This document shows positions 47,524-56,440 of a stretch of 64,000 bases of DNA, piece after piece. Within the stretch, counting starts at the first letter, position 1. Each line of letters begins with the position of its first letter. The stretch lies in NCBI RefSeq assembly GCF_035610345.1, contig NZ_CP141215.1:273727-337726 (forward strand), in the 5' to 3' direction. The DNA comes from Sinorhizobium meliloti. Lineage in GTDB: Bacteria; Pseudomonadota; Alphaproteobacteria; Rhizobiales; Rhizobiaceae. Below the pieces are notes generated by a model. That model saw nothing but the letters and a program-made list of their open reading frames with translations, ran no database searches and was not told the origin of the DNA. Both the position numbers and the translations under genes were made by a program.

Positions 47524-48209
47524 TGTCGCCTTTATCTTCCCATCAGCTGTTAACGTGAACACGCCGTCTGATCTCGCCCGGCGCTCCGGGCAGAGGAGAC
47601 GCGAAATCGGGCGACATTGCTACCACCTCTCGTCAGATTGGTGAGCAGGATCGGTTTTTGCCGGCTTCAAAGCAAACGCGGGAACGTCGCTCATCAAAAC
47701 CGTTGCTAAGGCGACCCAATCGCCCCCAGAAGGGACCGCAGGACATTTTGCCGGAGAGTCAAAAAGCGGCGCGAGAGAGACCAGCCTCGACCCACGAAAG
47801 AGGTGCGGGTATTTGCCGCCAAACTGCGCCTGCATGATCCCTCGCTGGCAGTTCTAGAGCCTCGATGGATAGTCGAGAGCACATTCCCGCGCAAGATGTA
47901 GTGCGAAGTCGTACAGCTTTAAATCCGCGTTCGAGCAGGCGCTCTGGGCATCCGGCCTCTATCTGCTCGTCAGCGCTAGCCGTTCCGCGGCTCATCTGGC
48001 AGGAACGTTCCTGCCGCATTGCTCGAGCACGCATCGCCGCTCAGTTGGGAGCCCATAGATTTCACCGGCATTTATTTCTGGGGAGATGAACAGCAAAGTG
48101 CTTCAGACCTTTTTCGACTTCCCGGAAGAATCCTGCGGGTAGCGCGATGGCATCCTCTGTTTGGCCACAGCGTACGATTTCGAGCAGTTCTTGTTCCCAC
48201 CCCGGAAGG
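47524..48209. other. Region with no intact gene
   Basis: About 690 bases. No intact gene is seen. Near 48090-48209 decayed minus-strand sequence may be the tail of the gabD remnant. Confidence 0.4.
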
Positions 48210-48640
48210 GGAGGGCAATACAGCCGTTGGCGGACGCGCAGGTCTGGCCCGCATTGCGGATCGCGCCATCGACGGCTGCGTCGATATCCGCGTCATCGAA
48301 GACGATGAAGGGAGCGTTGCCGCAGAGCGCGAAGCTGATCCGCTCTGATCTGGTCCGAGCACTGCCGCATCAGCAACCGGCCAACCTCGGTCGACCCGGT
48401 GAAGCTGATCTTTCGCACTTTCGGATTGGAACAGAGCTCGCGGCCGATTACGTCGCCTTCCGACGCATAGACCAGATTGAGAACGCCTTCGGCAAAACCG
48501 GCGGCCCCGCCAGAGCGAACATGGCCGGCTTCCAGGGGCATTTGCTCGGTCGACTTGAGAATGATGGCCAGAGCGACCTCGAAAAAGCCGCCCGAACGGC
48601 CGCCGCAACATCAATGGCGGCCGCATCGAACAAATGCGTG
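48210..48640 (-). pseudogene. gabD: Aldehyde dehydrogenase (GabD-like) internal fragment
   Basis: Minus-strand MPLEAGHVRSGGAAGFAEGV, then [38 protein letters not shown] and, after a frame change near 48345, sequence equivalent to [20 protein letters not shown] and AGQTCASAN. These are the central blocks of succinate-semialdehyde dehydrogenase, including the catalytic Cys region. Both ends are missing. Confidence 0.8.
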
Positions 48641-48659
48641 ACAATGCTCGTCGACGAGC

Positions 48660-48870
48660 CGCCCAGAGGGCCGCAACGGAGCTTCGGGGTGACGTGGGAC
48701 GGATACCGTCGCGCGGTCCACGTAGAGCCAGGGAGGGTGCGCGTCCAGCAGGGTTATGACTGGACGCGCCGCATCGCCGTGATGTGGCTCGAAGCGAGTC
48801 AGCTCGGGCATGAGTCCATATCGTCGATGGCGAGGTGCCCGTGCTCGTGCGAAAGCGCCTGTCGATCAAG
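48660..48870 (+). pseudogene. ATP-dependent DNA ligase (LigD-type) fragment
   Basis: The plus-strand frame VTWDGYRRAVHVEPGRVRVQ, then QGYDWTRRIAVMWLEASQLG and HESISSM resembles the adenylation domain of LigD-type ligases (K-x-DGYR motif, here with Thr in place of the adenylated Lys, then GYDWT). Only about 60 codons remain. Confidence 0.65.
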
Positions 48871-48957
48871 TAATTGCTTTTCTGCGACGCTTCTCGACAT
48901 CAGCGGTGATCGCCTCCCAGTTCTCAGGCGTAGGTTCACGCTGTTCGGGTTCAGGCG

Positions 48958-49905
48958 GGCCGTTCCACGTACGAGGGGAGGGGGAGGCGGGCCTCCCCTC
49001 AACATGGATTGTGGGCCAGGTCGATCCTGGCCCACGGTTATCGGCGGTTGCGAAGCGGGAATGGGCGATCACGCGGGAGGAACGTCACCGCCCCGCGACT
49101 AATGCTACTCAGCCGCTTGGGGAACTGCTCGTCTTCGGCGATGCTCTCGCTTTTAGGCTCCTGTTCTGCCTCGGCGCGCGTTATGCGGGGCCGGTATCCA
49201 GCCGCTTCCGGCAACAAGGCGATCTGCGATCGTGACGGCTTCGGACTTCTTGGCGGCGGCGCTCACCGACAATTCCGCGTCACCGCCTCTCGCCTCGGCC
49301 ACCGAAAGTTCAATGGTCGTGCGGTTGACATGCTTGAAATAGCTGTCGCCGGTCGTCTCGAACAATCCGGCATGTGCACTTTGAGCGCTCGGCCAAGCTG
49401 GTTCGCTTGCTCAATGCCCTTCTTTGCGGTCCGTAAACTTCTTCTCCACCGCATTGACCGAGTGCGCCGCGCCTAATGCGAGAAGCATCAGCACCATGTC
49501 TTGCGGCTGCTCCAGCAGCAGCATCGCATGAACGACGGCAACAAGCGCCACGTCCGGATTATTCGCCAGTTCGATACACAAAGCAGCGGTCTTGTGAGCC
49601 GACAGGTCCTCGATCAGCGCGGCGGAATGGCTAGTGCTCCGTGCCTTGGGCTTTGCCGCGCCGCTGGCGCTCGGCAAGCCTCCGCCGTCCTCGTTCTCAT
49701 CTCCCGCCGCCTCGCCTTCTCCCGGCTTCACAAAGCCGCGCTCGATCGCAAGCCGACCGTAATAGTCGAGGAACACGAAGGTTCCCGCCTGTTCCAACGC
49801 CTCCGCCCTATAGGCCTCTGATCGGGCATTGAGAGTGTCGATCCGCTTTTCGACGTCAGACAGCTTCGCCTCTGCCTCGTCGTCGGCCATGCCGCTTTCA
49901 ATCAA
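48958..49905 (-). pseudogene. parB: ParB-family partition protein remnant, copy 2
   Basis: The minus-strand frame from 49905 gives MADDEAEAKLSDVEKRIDTL, AIERGFVKPGEGEAAGDENE, ALIEDLSAHKTAALCIELAN and NPDVALVAVVHAMLLLEQPQ, then GAAHSVNAVEKKFTDRKEG. After a frame change follow KVHMPD, FETTGDSYFKHVNRTTIELS and VAEARGGDAELSVSAAAKKS. It is longer than copy 1 but also lacks the N-terminal nuclease-like domain and has an internal deletion between AMLLLEQPQ and LMLLALGAAHS. The 3' flanking sequence (near 48960-49080) is also shared with copy 1. Confidence 0.82.
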
Positions 49906-49924
49906 CTCGGCCAGCGCGGATCAA

Positions 49925-50376
49925 GCAGGCGGAGACAACGATCCGGGCGATGACCAAGGGCAACGGCAATGTCAGCCTGTTGAAGACGATCCCCCGGCAT
50001 CGGCGAGTTCTTCGCCCGGCTGATCGAGGCGGAGATCGACGATATCAGCCGGTTCCGCAACCCGAAGGCCGCCTATGCCGGACTGGTGCCGTCAACCTAT
50101 TCGTCTAGCGGCAAAACCTTTCACGGCAAGATCATTCGGCAGGGCAACAAGTGGCTGCGCTGGGCCTTCGTCGAGGCGGTCGCACCGGCCGTCGCCAGCG
50201 ACCCTCAGCTTCGCGCCCAGTACGAGCACTTGAAGATTAGAGGAACCAACAAGGCGCGTGTGGCGATTGCGCGCAAGCTTTTGACGATCGCCTTCCAGAT
50301 CCTGCGTGACCAGCGCGCCTACGAGCGGCGCGGCACCAAGACGGAAGGGGAGACGACGATATCCCGGTTGTCCTGA
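49925..50376 (+). pseudogene. IS110-family transposase C-terminal fragment
   Basis: The plus-strand frame YSSSGKTFHGKIIRQGNKWL, then RWAFVEAVAPAVASDPQLRA and ARKLLTIAFQILRDQRAY is the C-terminal domain of an IS110-type transposase with the conserved Ser region. The N-terminal DEDD domain is absent and the first 150 bases are frameshifted. Confidence 0.78.
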
Positions 50377-50509
50377 TGTGTTTCTAGCGAGCCCGGCAGG
50401 CCAGGGCTGCGCTCTTCAAGGAGAATGGGAAACCGGGAAACGCCACTCTGTGACCGAAGCCAGACACGGCATCAGGGTCACGCACTGGAGAATGGTTCGA
50501 GAACCGAAG

Positions 50510-50770
50510 GACGGGAAAACAACCGGTCCAGCTGACACAGACGATTGAGCTGATCGGCGCCAATGCCGATCAAAACCGAACCGAACCCAAGGAAAAGCCG
50601 CCGGTTCACCGCGCGCACCACGTCGACCTCGCCGGCCTTCAGCATGGCGATGCGCGTTTCGGGCGATGTGATCTCGATCAGCTCGACCGTTACAGTGGAC
50701 GCTGGAAGAAACCTCCATCGTTCCGTGAGCCACCTCCACCCCTGACGCTCGAACCGGAGAGCCGGATTGC
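50510..50770 (-). pseudogene. ABC transporter substrate-binding protein fragment
   Basis: Minus-strand VTVELIEITSPETRIAMLKA followed by GEVDVVRAVN matches the domain-II hinge segment of family-5 peptide-binding proteins. About 80 codons remain, with no start. Confidence 0.55.
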
Positions 50771-50834
50771 CCCTTCTGCAACTGCTATCTCCGCCGGAAC
50801 GATTGATCCATTTCAAACGCAAACGAGAGCACGC

Positions 50835-51350
50835 ATGACCAGTATTTCGCCATTCCGTGATCCGACTGCACCCGGCAATTCTCTCATTCCAATGCAAGAC
50901 TGGGACCGCGCGCCCCGATGGGGGCGGAGGAAGGCCTATTTCACCGTGGACGCTGCCGGCTATGCTCTCGGTAACGGCGGGTTCAATGCGACTCTTCGGG
51001 ACTATGCTCGTTTCGCCCTGCTGCATCTTCGCGGCGGCGAGATTAACGGCAGGCGCATCGTGTCGACCGAGTGGATTGCCGGAACACGGTTCGGTGCTGA
51101 TCCAACACTCTTCGGCGGCATCTATCAAGAGGTTCTACCCGCCGGTGCATATCACAACCAGTTCTGGATCGAGGATACCGCATGCGGCGTCTATATGGCC
51201 CGCGGCGTCTTCGGACAACTGATCTACATCGACCCGATGGCGGATTTCGCGGCGGTTGTCCTGTCGAGCTGGCCGGAATTCGTCAGCACTACGCGGACGC
51301 GGACAGCGCTGGCGGCGGTCAGGTCTATCCGAGGAGCGCTGTCGCCGTAG
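50835..51350 (+). pseudogene. Beta-lactamase-fold serine hydrolase, C-terminal half
   Basis: The frame reads GRRKAYFTVDAAGYALGNGG, FNATLRDYARFALLHLRGGE, ISTEW-like VSTEWIAGTRFGADPTLF and the last block FGQLIYIDPMADFAAVVLSS, the C-terminal part of class C beta-lactamase/6-aminohexanoate hydrolase-type proteins. The N-terminal half with the SxxK serine is missing; the open ATG at 50835 is internal to the original gene. Product, if made, would be inactive. Confidence 0.75.
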
Positions 51351-51384
51351 CAAGGGGGCTATTTCCCCGTCCCGGCGCGGCAAA

Positions 51385-51610
51385 CGAAAGAAGGTCAGCG
51401 TTTGCTCGATAGTTTCCTCGACCCAAGAGGTCAGGCGCGGATAGCGGACCGACCATTTTCAAGCCAGGCGGCGAGATCGGCCCTCGCCTCCTCGAGGTCG
51501 CGGCAATCATAAAGCCATCGAAGCTCCTGCAGGCAATCGTCGCCATGCTTGCGCGGCAGATGATCGAGGGCGTTCCGATGCTCGGCCGCGCGATCCGCTT
51601 GAACTGTAGA
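51385..51610 (-). pseudogene. IS256-family transposase C-terminal fragment
   Basis: Minus-strand NALDHLPRKHGDDCLQELRW, LYDCRDLEEARADLAAWLEN and, after a break, LTSWVEETIEQTLTFFRLP match the end of mutator-type transposases. Its N-terminal counterpart may be the fragment at 52411-52877. Confidence 0.75.
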
Positions 51611-52410
51611 TGTGCGGCTCGCTTCGGAATCTGGTCCCTGACGATCACGTATTGGTAAAGGTCGATCGAGTTCTCGACCTCTCCTGGCTACCCGAGGAGG
51701 TGGCTGAGCTTTATGCGGCGGGCTTCGGCCGACCCGGCATCGACCCGGAACTAGCAGTTCGGCCGATGCTTGCAGGCTTTCTTCTCGGAATTGTCCATGA
51801 CCGTTGGCTGATGCGCGAGGCTCAGGTAAGCATCGCTATTCGCTGGTTTAGCGGCTTCCGTCCGCACGAAGCTCTCCCGTTCGTCGTTGACCCGTATCCG
51901 TCAGCGCTGGGGTGCAGAGCGTTTCCTAAAAGCGGACGGTAAAGCTCTGCGTAGCGGCCAAAATCGCCAAGGGGTGAGGTCGTTCATGTCGACGCCCCAC
52001 TCATTTGGGCCGACGTCAGTTGGGAAAGTCTTGCGGTCCGCCATATAGATGCGGTCACCGACGCCAACGAAGCCGCTGAGCGGAACGAAAAAGCAGGCAA
52101 GACAGGCAAATACAAGAAAGTCTGCGTCACCGACCCTGACGCGTCCATGGCGACCAACGGGCGTAATCGGAGCCTGGAGCCGGCCTACAAGCAACATGCC
52201 GTGGTGAATGATGCTTGCGGCGTAATTTTAGATGTGGAGGTCACCACAGGCGAGATTAATGAGGGGCAAGTCATACTCAGTCGTCTCGACGCGGTCGCCG
52301 CGATGACCGGCACGACGATCAAAACGGCAACGGCCGACGCCGGCCATGCGTATGCTAAGGTGTTCGCAGGAGTGGAGCAACGCGCGATCGAAGCGGTTTT
52401 CCGGCAAAGG
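51609..52410 (+). pseudogene. IS1182-family transposase, frameshifted and truncated copy
   Basis: The plus-strand frame starting MCGSLRNLVPDDHVLVKVDR closely matches the intact transposase at 54493-55890. It breaks near 51860, resumes from about 51970 (DVSWESLAVRHIDAVTDANE) and ends at FAGVEQRAIEAV near 52400, where an IS256 fragment is joined. Both frame breaks and loss of the C-terminal 180 codons make it non-functional. Confidence 0.88.
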
Positions 52411-52877
52411 CAGAGCGGCCGGTTTTGCCACTCTCCGACGGCCTCCAGAACCGTATCGGTCACCGCCGAGATCAGATCCGGCGACACATCGATGCCGTAG
52501 AGCTCTTCAAGATGCCCCTGGATCTCGCGCACTGTCATACCACGGGCGTACATCGAAATGATCTTATCGTCGAAATCGGGAAACCGGCGCTGATACCTGG
52601 CGATCAGCTTTGGGTCGAAGGTACCCGCCCGATCGCGCAGGATGGTCAGCGTCATCTTCGATGTGCCAGTCAAAACCGTCTTCTTGGAGGAACCGTTGCG
52701 CCTGTTGGCGGGGCCGCCCTCCAGGCGCTCGACGTCGAGATGGTCGTCAAGCTCCGCATTGAGGATGCGCTCTGAAAGCGCCTTCTTCAGATCGTCCAGC
52801 AAACCGTCCTTGCCGAAAACCTCGGATGGATCACGTCCAGCCAGGAGCTGGTCCAGAAGTTTTTTCTCGATAGCCAT
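52411..52877 (-). pseudogene. IS256-family transposase N-terminal fragment
   Basis: From MAIEKKLLDQLLAGRDPSEV at 52877 the frame has ERILNAELDDHLDVERLEGG, NRRNGSSKKTVLTGTSKMTL and KIISMYARGMTVREIQGHLE with GIDVSPDLISAVTDTVLEAV, the N-terminal third of a mutator-type transposase. After EWQNRPL it runs into antisense IS1182 sequence, so it is truncated at about 155 codons of roughly 400. Confidence 0.85.
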
Positions 52878-52930
52878 GTGATGATTCTCTCCTTTTCATC
52901 ATGGCCCACCGCACAGAATTCCTGACAGGT

Positions 52931-53112
52931 CCATCCAGCTCGGCGCAATCGGCTTCGATGCGGTCAAGCATCTGATCCCGTGCCGGGTAGAACGCCGGCC
53001 GCCACGGCTGGCCCTGTCGATCTATCCCTACCTGCCGAGGGCAACGGTCGAGAAGACGTCGGCAAAGGCGTGCATGCGCCTCTTGTCATCTGATGCGGGA
53101 GAAGCCGCATGA
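52931..53112 (+). pseudogene. IS21 istA C-terminal fragment
   Basis: The plus-strand frame IQLGAIGFDAVKHLIPCRVE, then RRPPRLALSIYPYLPRATVE and MRLLSSDAGEAA-stop is the IstA C-terminus. It overlaps the istB start by four bases (ATGA at 53109). Confidence 0.8.
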
Positions 53113-53867
53113 GCACCGAAGTACCTGAGATCCTTCTCGCCCATTATCTCAAGACTCTGAAGCTGCCGACCTTCCAGCGCGAGTACCAGAAGCTGGCCCG
53201 GCTATGCGCCACCGAAGGCGTCGATCATGTCGGATATCTGTTCCGACTTGGTGAGCGGGAGGTGATCGAACGCGATCGTCGAAAGGTCGATCGCCGGATC
53301 AAGGCGGCCAAATTCCCGGTCGTCAAAAACTTCGACAGTTTCGACTTCGCCGCTATCCCGAAGCTCAACAAGATGCAGGTGCTGGAGTTGGCCCGATGCG
53401 AGTGGATCGAGCGACGCGAGAACGTCATTGCTCTCGGTCCCAGCGGCACGGGTAAGACGCATGTAGCGCTCGGCCTCGGTCTGGCCGCCTGCCAGACGGG
53501 TCTGTCCGTCGGCTTCACCACGGCGGCTGCCCTGGTCAGCGAGATGATGGAGGCGCGTGACGAGCGGCGTCTGCTTCGGTTCCAGAAGCAGACGGCAGCC
53601 TACAAGCTCCTGATCATCGACGAGCTGGGCTTTGTGCCGCTGTCAAAGACCGGCGCGGAATTACTGTTCGAACTGATCTCGCAACGCTACGAGCGGGGTG
53701 CCACCCTGATCACCAGTAATCTGCCTTTCGACGAATGGACGGAAACTCTGGGATCCGCGCGCCTGACCGGCGCGCTGCTCGATCGCATCACCCACCACGT
53801 CAACATCCTCGAGATGAACGGCGACAGCTATCGTCTCGCTCAAAGCCGCGCCCGCAAGGCTGGCTGA
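53109..53867 (+). CDS. istB: IS21-family helper ATPase IstB
   Basis: A complete 252-residue AAA+ protein. It has the N-terminal leader helix region LLAHYLKTLKLPTFQREYQK, Walker A ALGPSGTGKTHVALGLGLAA (near 115-120), Walker B LLIIDELGFVPLS, sensor-type ITSNLPFDEWTETL and the arginine-containing LLDRITHHVNILEMNGDSYR. IstB stimulates the IstA transposase and chooses targets. Here istA is reduced to a stub, so the element cannot move by itself, although IstB could act with an IstA supplied elsewhere. Confidence 0.93.
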   Translation: MSTEVPEILLAHYLKTLKLPTFQREYQKLARLCATEGVDHVGYLFRLGEREVIERDRRKVDRRIKAAKFPVVKNFDSFDFAAIPKLNKMQVLELARCEWIERRENVIALGPSGTGKTHVALGLGLAACQTGLSVGFTTAAALVSEMMEARDERRLLRFQKQTAAYKLLIIDELGFVPLSKTGAELLFELISQRYERGATLITSNLPFDEWTETLGSARLTGALLDRITHHVNILEMNGDSYRLAQSRARKAG

Positions 53868-53887
53868 AACCCCTCTCCAGAGAGGCC

Positions 53888-53943
53888 GCGCGCGCATGAG
53901 ACCCCCGCTCGGGCTACGCCCTCCCGGGGTCTCATGCGCGCGC
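53888..53943. repeat. Perfect 18-bp hairpin after istB
   Basis: GCGCGCGCATGAGACCCC (53888-53905) and GGGGTCTCATGCGCGCGC (53926-53943) are exact inverted repeats with a 20-base loop. No T-run follows, so it is probably an mRNA hairpin or an IS21 end feature rather than a standard terminator. Confidence 0.85.
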
Positions 53944-53989
53944 CACAGTGGCCGACTTTTGCTCCGCCCCGTGGCCTGTTTTTACTCCG

Positions 53990-54461
53990 CCGTTGACACA
54001 GGGCGCGACCATCCCATGCGATCTCAGCCCGGCGATGAAGGTTTGGGATTTCCACGAGCCGAAGGGGGCGTGGCTGTTGTAACGTCGGCCTCGCGGCGAC
54101 CACCCCGAGCGCTTGGTCAGTTTCGTATTGGTTGACGTCTCATCGATAAAGATCAACCGCGCCAGTGCCTTGTTGAAGAAGCGCCTGCGCCGCCTGATCC
54201 ACAACTCACGTGCCCGTGCGATCTCCGGGCGCCGATGCTCGCTTGCCCGTAGCTTTTTTTATGGCTCAATCCGAGCCGATGGAGAAAGCGACCGACATTG
54301 GAGCGATGCACGATGACGCCGCGTCCGGCGAGTTCTATGTACAGCTCGTCCAGCGTCGACTCGCCATTTTGTGCCAAGTGCTCTCGCACCCAATCGCCAT
54401 GCGCATTCAGCGGTTTGTCCTCCGGCCACGCCGACTGGCCTTAAGTGTACCAGAATGTTTT
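53990..54461 (-). pseudogene. IS630-family transposase fragment, frameshifted
   Basis: Minus-strand EHLAQNGESTLDELYIELAG, GRFLHRLGLSHKKSYGQAS and, in another frame, LIFIDETSTNTKLTKRSGWS with the DE catalytic pair, then SWKSQTFIAGLRSHGMVAPC. The left side is cut by the IS21 end and the right side by the IS1182 insertion at 54462. Confidence 0.8.
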
Positions 54462-55958
54462 GGGGCTGTTGAAGAACCAATCGTCGGCGGAGCTATGCGG
54501 AAGCCACCGACAAGCCGATTCCAAAAACTTTCCTTTGCCTGAAGGGATGTCGGGCTGAACTGGTAGCTTCTTGGCTGTACACGAACAGCAAAATTGACAG
54601 AGAAGCACTCGCCAGTCGTTTCAAGTTGACTGCCGCGGCCGTCAGATACGCTTGGATTTTCATATTTATGAGGCCGCGCCGGATCGCTCTCGATAGCCCG
54701 TGCCAAGTCTTCGCTTCGCCGTGATATCCCTCAGAGCGCCAGCGGTGACGCTGGTACAAAGCTCGGTCCTCGTCCGACCATCGTTCTCTTCGGCGACGAG
54801 CTCGCAGGAGTGCCGGATAGTCATCGCCGAGCACTACCGCCTTGTTCACACGGCCATTGGAAAGGCAAAGTCGCGCCAGATCGCAGTGCCGACAGTCGGC
54901 CGCGCGAGATGTAAAGAAGCGCCCATGTTTAACGGCACGGCCCGCCTTCAGCATCTTGCCGCGCGGACATTTAAGGGTGTCGTGCTTGGCGTCATAGCGA
55001 AAGCGGCGCATAGGCACAGGGCTACGAATTGGCTCTGCCTTTGCCGGAATAACGGCTTCGATCGCGCGTTGCTCCATACCTGCGAACACCTTAGCGTACG
55101 CATAGCCGGCGTCGGCCGTTGCCGTTTTGATTGTCGTGCCGGTCATCGCGGCGACCGCGTCGAGACGACCGAGTATGACTTGTCCCTCATTGATCTCGCC
55201 TGTGGTGACCTCCACATCTAAAATTACGCCGCAAGCATCATCCACCACGGCATGTTGCTTGTTGGCCGGCTCCAGTCTCCGATTACGCCCGTTGGTTGCC
55301 ATGGACGCATCAGGGTCGGTGACGCAGACTTTCTTGTATTTGCCTGTTTTGCGGCTTTTTCGTTCGCTCTCAGCGGCTTCATTGGCGTCGGTGACCGCAT
55401 CTATGTGGCGGACCGCAAGACTTTCCCAGCTGACGTCGGCCCGGATGAGTGAGGCGTCGACATGAACGACCTCACCCTTCGCGACTTTGGCCGCTACGCA
55501 GACCTTTACCGTCCGCTCAAAGATAGTTCGGAAACGTTCTGCACCCCAGCGCTGACGGATACGCGTCAACGACGAATGGTCCGGGAGAACTTCGTGCAGA
55601 CCGAAGCCGATAAACCAGCGAATAGCGATGTTTACCTGAGCCTCGCGCATCAGCCGACGGTCATGGACAATTCCGAGAAGAAAGCCTGCAAGCATCAGCC
55701 GGACTGCTACTTCCGGGTCGATGCCGGGTCGGCCGAAGCCCGCCGCATAAAGCTCAGCCACCTCTTCGTGTAGCCAGGAGAGGTCAAGAACTCGATCGAC
55801 TTTGACTAATATGTGATCGTCCGGGACCAGATCCCGAAGCGAGCCGCACATGTATAGTTCCAGCTGATCGCGTTCCTTACGGCCGAGCATCGTGGAAGCT
55901 CCAGAGAATCAACGACTACTCAATTGAATCAGATACATAGCACTTCTTCAACAGCCCC
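54462..55958 (-). mobile_element. Complete IS1182-family element
   Basis: Terminal inverted repeats GGGGCTGTTGAAGAA (54462-54476) and TTCTTCAACAGCCCC (55944-55958) are exact. Both are flanked on the outside by GTTTT (54457-54461 and 55959-55963), a likely 5-base target duplication. One intact transposase gene lies between. Confidence 0.88.
54493..55890 (-). CDS. IS1182-family transposase
   Basis: A 465-residue DDE transposase from MLGRKERDQLELYMCGSLRD. Blocks in order: GFGRPGIDPEVAVRLMLAGF, IAIRWFIGFGLHEVLPDHSS with LTRIRQRWG, the first catalytic Asp in EVVHVDASLIRADVS, the second in IKTATADAGYAYAKVFAGME, and the C-terminal RHRWRSEGYHGEAKTWHGLS containing the Glu, plus a Cys-rich DCRHCDLARLC. 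It is full length within matching inverted repeats, so it is probably active and is the source or relative of the damaged copy at 51609. Confidence 0.95.
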   Translation of the reverse strand: MLGRKERDQLELYMCGSLRDLVPDDHILVKVDRVLDLSWLHEEVAELYAAGFGRPGIDPEVAVRLMLAGFLLGIVHDRRLMREAQVNIAIRWFIGFGLHEVLPDHSSLTRIRQRWGAERFRTIFERTVKVCVAAKVAKGEVVHVDASLIRADVSWESLAVRHIDAVTDANEAAESERKSRKTGKYKKVCVTDPDASMATNGRNRRLEPANKQHAVVDDACGVILDVEVTTGEINEGQVILGRLDAVAAMTGTTIKTATADAGYAYAKVFAGMEQRAIEAVIPAKAEPIRSPVPMRRFRYDAKHDTLKCPRGKMLKAGRAVKHGRFFTSRAADCRHCDLARLCLSNGRVNKAVVLGDDYPALLRARRRRERWSDEDRALYQRHRWRSEGYHGEAKTWHGLSRAIRRGLINMKIQAYLTAAAVNLKRLASASLSILLFVYSQEATSSARHPFRQRKVFGIGLSVASA

Positions 55959-56020
55959 GTTTTGCATGATTGCTCCTGTTCTGAAGGATTGGGTTGTTTG
56001 CCCAACCTTCGGAACAGGAG

Positions 56021-56236
56021 ATGCCGAGGAAAGAGATAAGCCCACTGCGCTGGGCCATGATCGATGGGCATGACGATCCGCAATCATGCGCGCAGTTGGT
56101 CGGCCGGAGCATTTTTTGTGTTGAAATCGTTTTGGCTCGTTGCCCCCGGGCGGACATGCCTGAGGCCGATCGCACAAGGCTGCGCGAGGCTGTCGACATG
56201 GCGCAGGTTATGCTGACGTCGGATCGGCACGTTTAG
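56021..56236 (+). CDS. Hypothetical small protein, 71 residues
   Basis: MPRKEISPLRWAMIDGHDDP, then QLVGRSIFCVEIVLARCPRA and DMAQVMLTSDRHV. No domain is recognised. AGGAG lies immediately before the ATG, too close for ideal initiation. It sits between IS1182 and the aldehyde dehydrogenase gene. It could be a chance frame. Positions 56237-56440 hold nothing recognisable. Confidence 0.35.
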   Translation: MPRKEISPLRWAMIDGHDDPQSCAQLVGRSIFCVEIVLARCPRADMPEADRTRLREAVDMAQVMLTSDRHV

Positions 56237-56440
56237 TCCGCTTGCGGCGGGTTGAAAAACTCGGCATTGCCGGTGCTTGAGACTCGTAATTCAATCCTCT
56301 GAGTGATTTGCAGTGGGATCAGGCGAATGATGGGATGTTAGGCGGCTCCGGTGCAGCTCTTTCACGACTTCTGTCTCGATGACCGACGCGGTCGATGCTG
56401 AGCAGGAAAGCCAGCCCCTGTCCGCTATCGCCCTCTTTCA

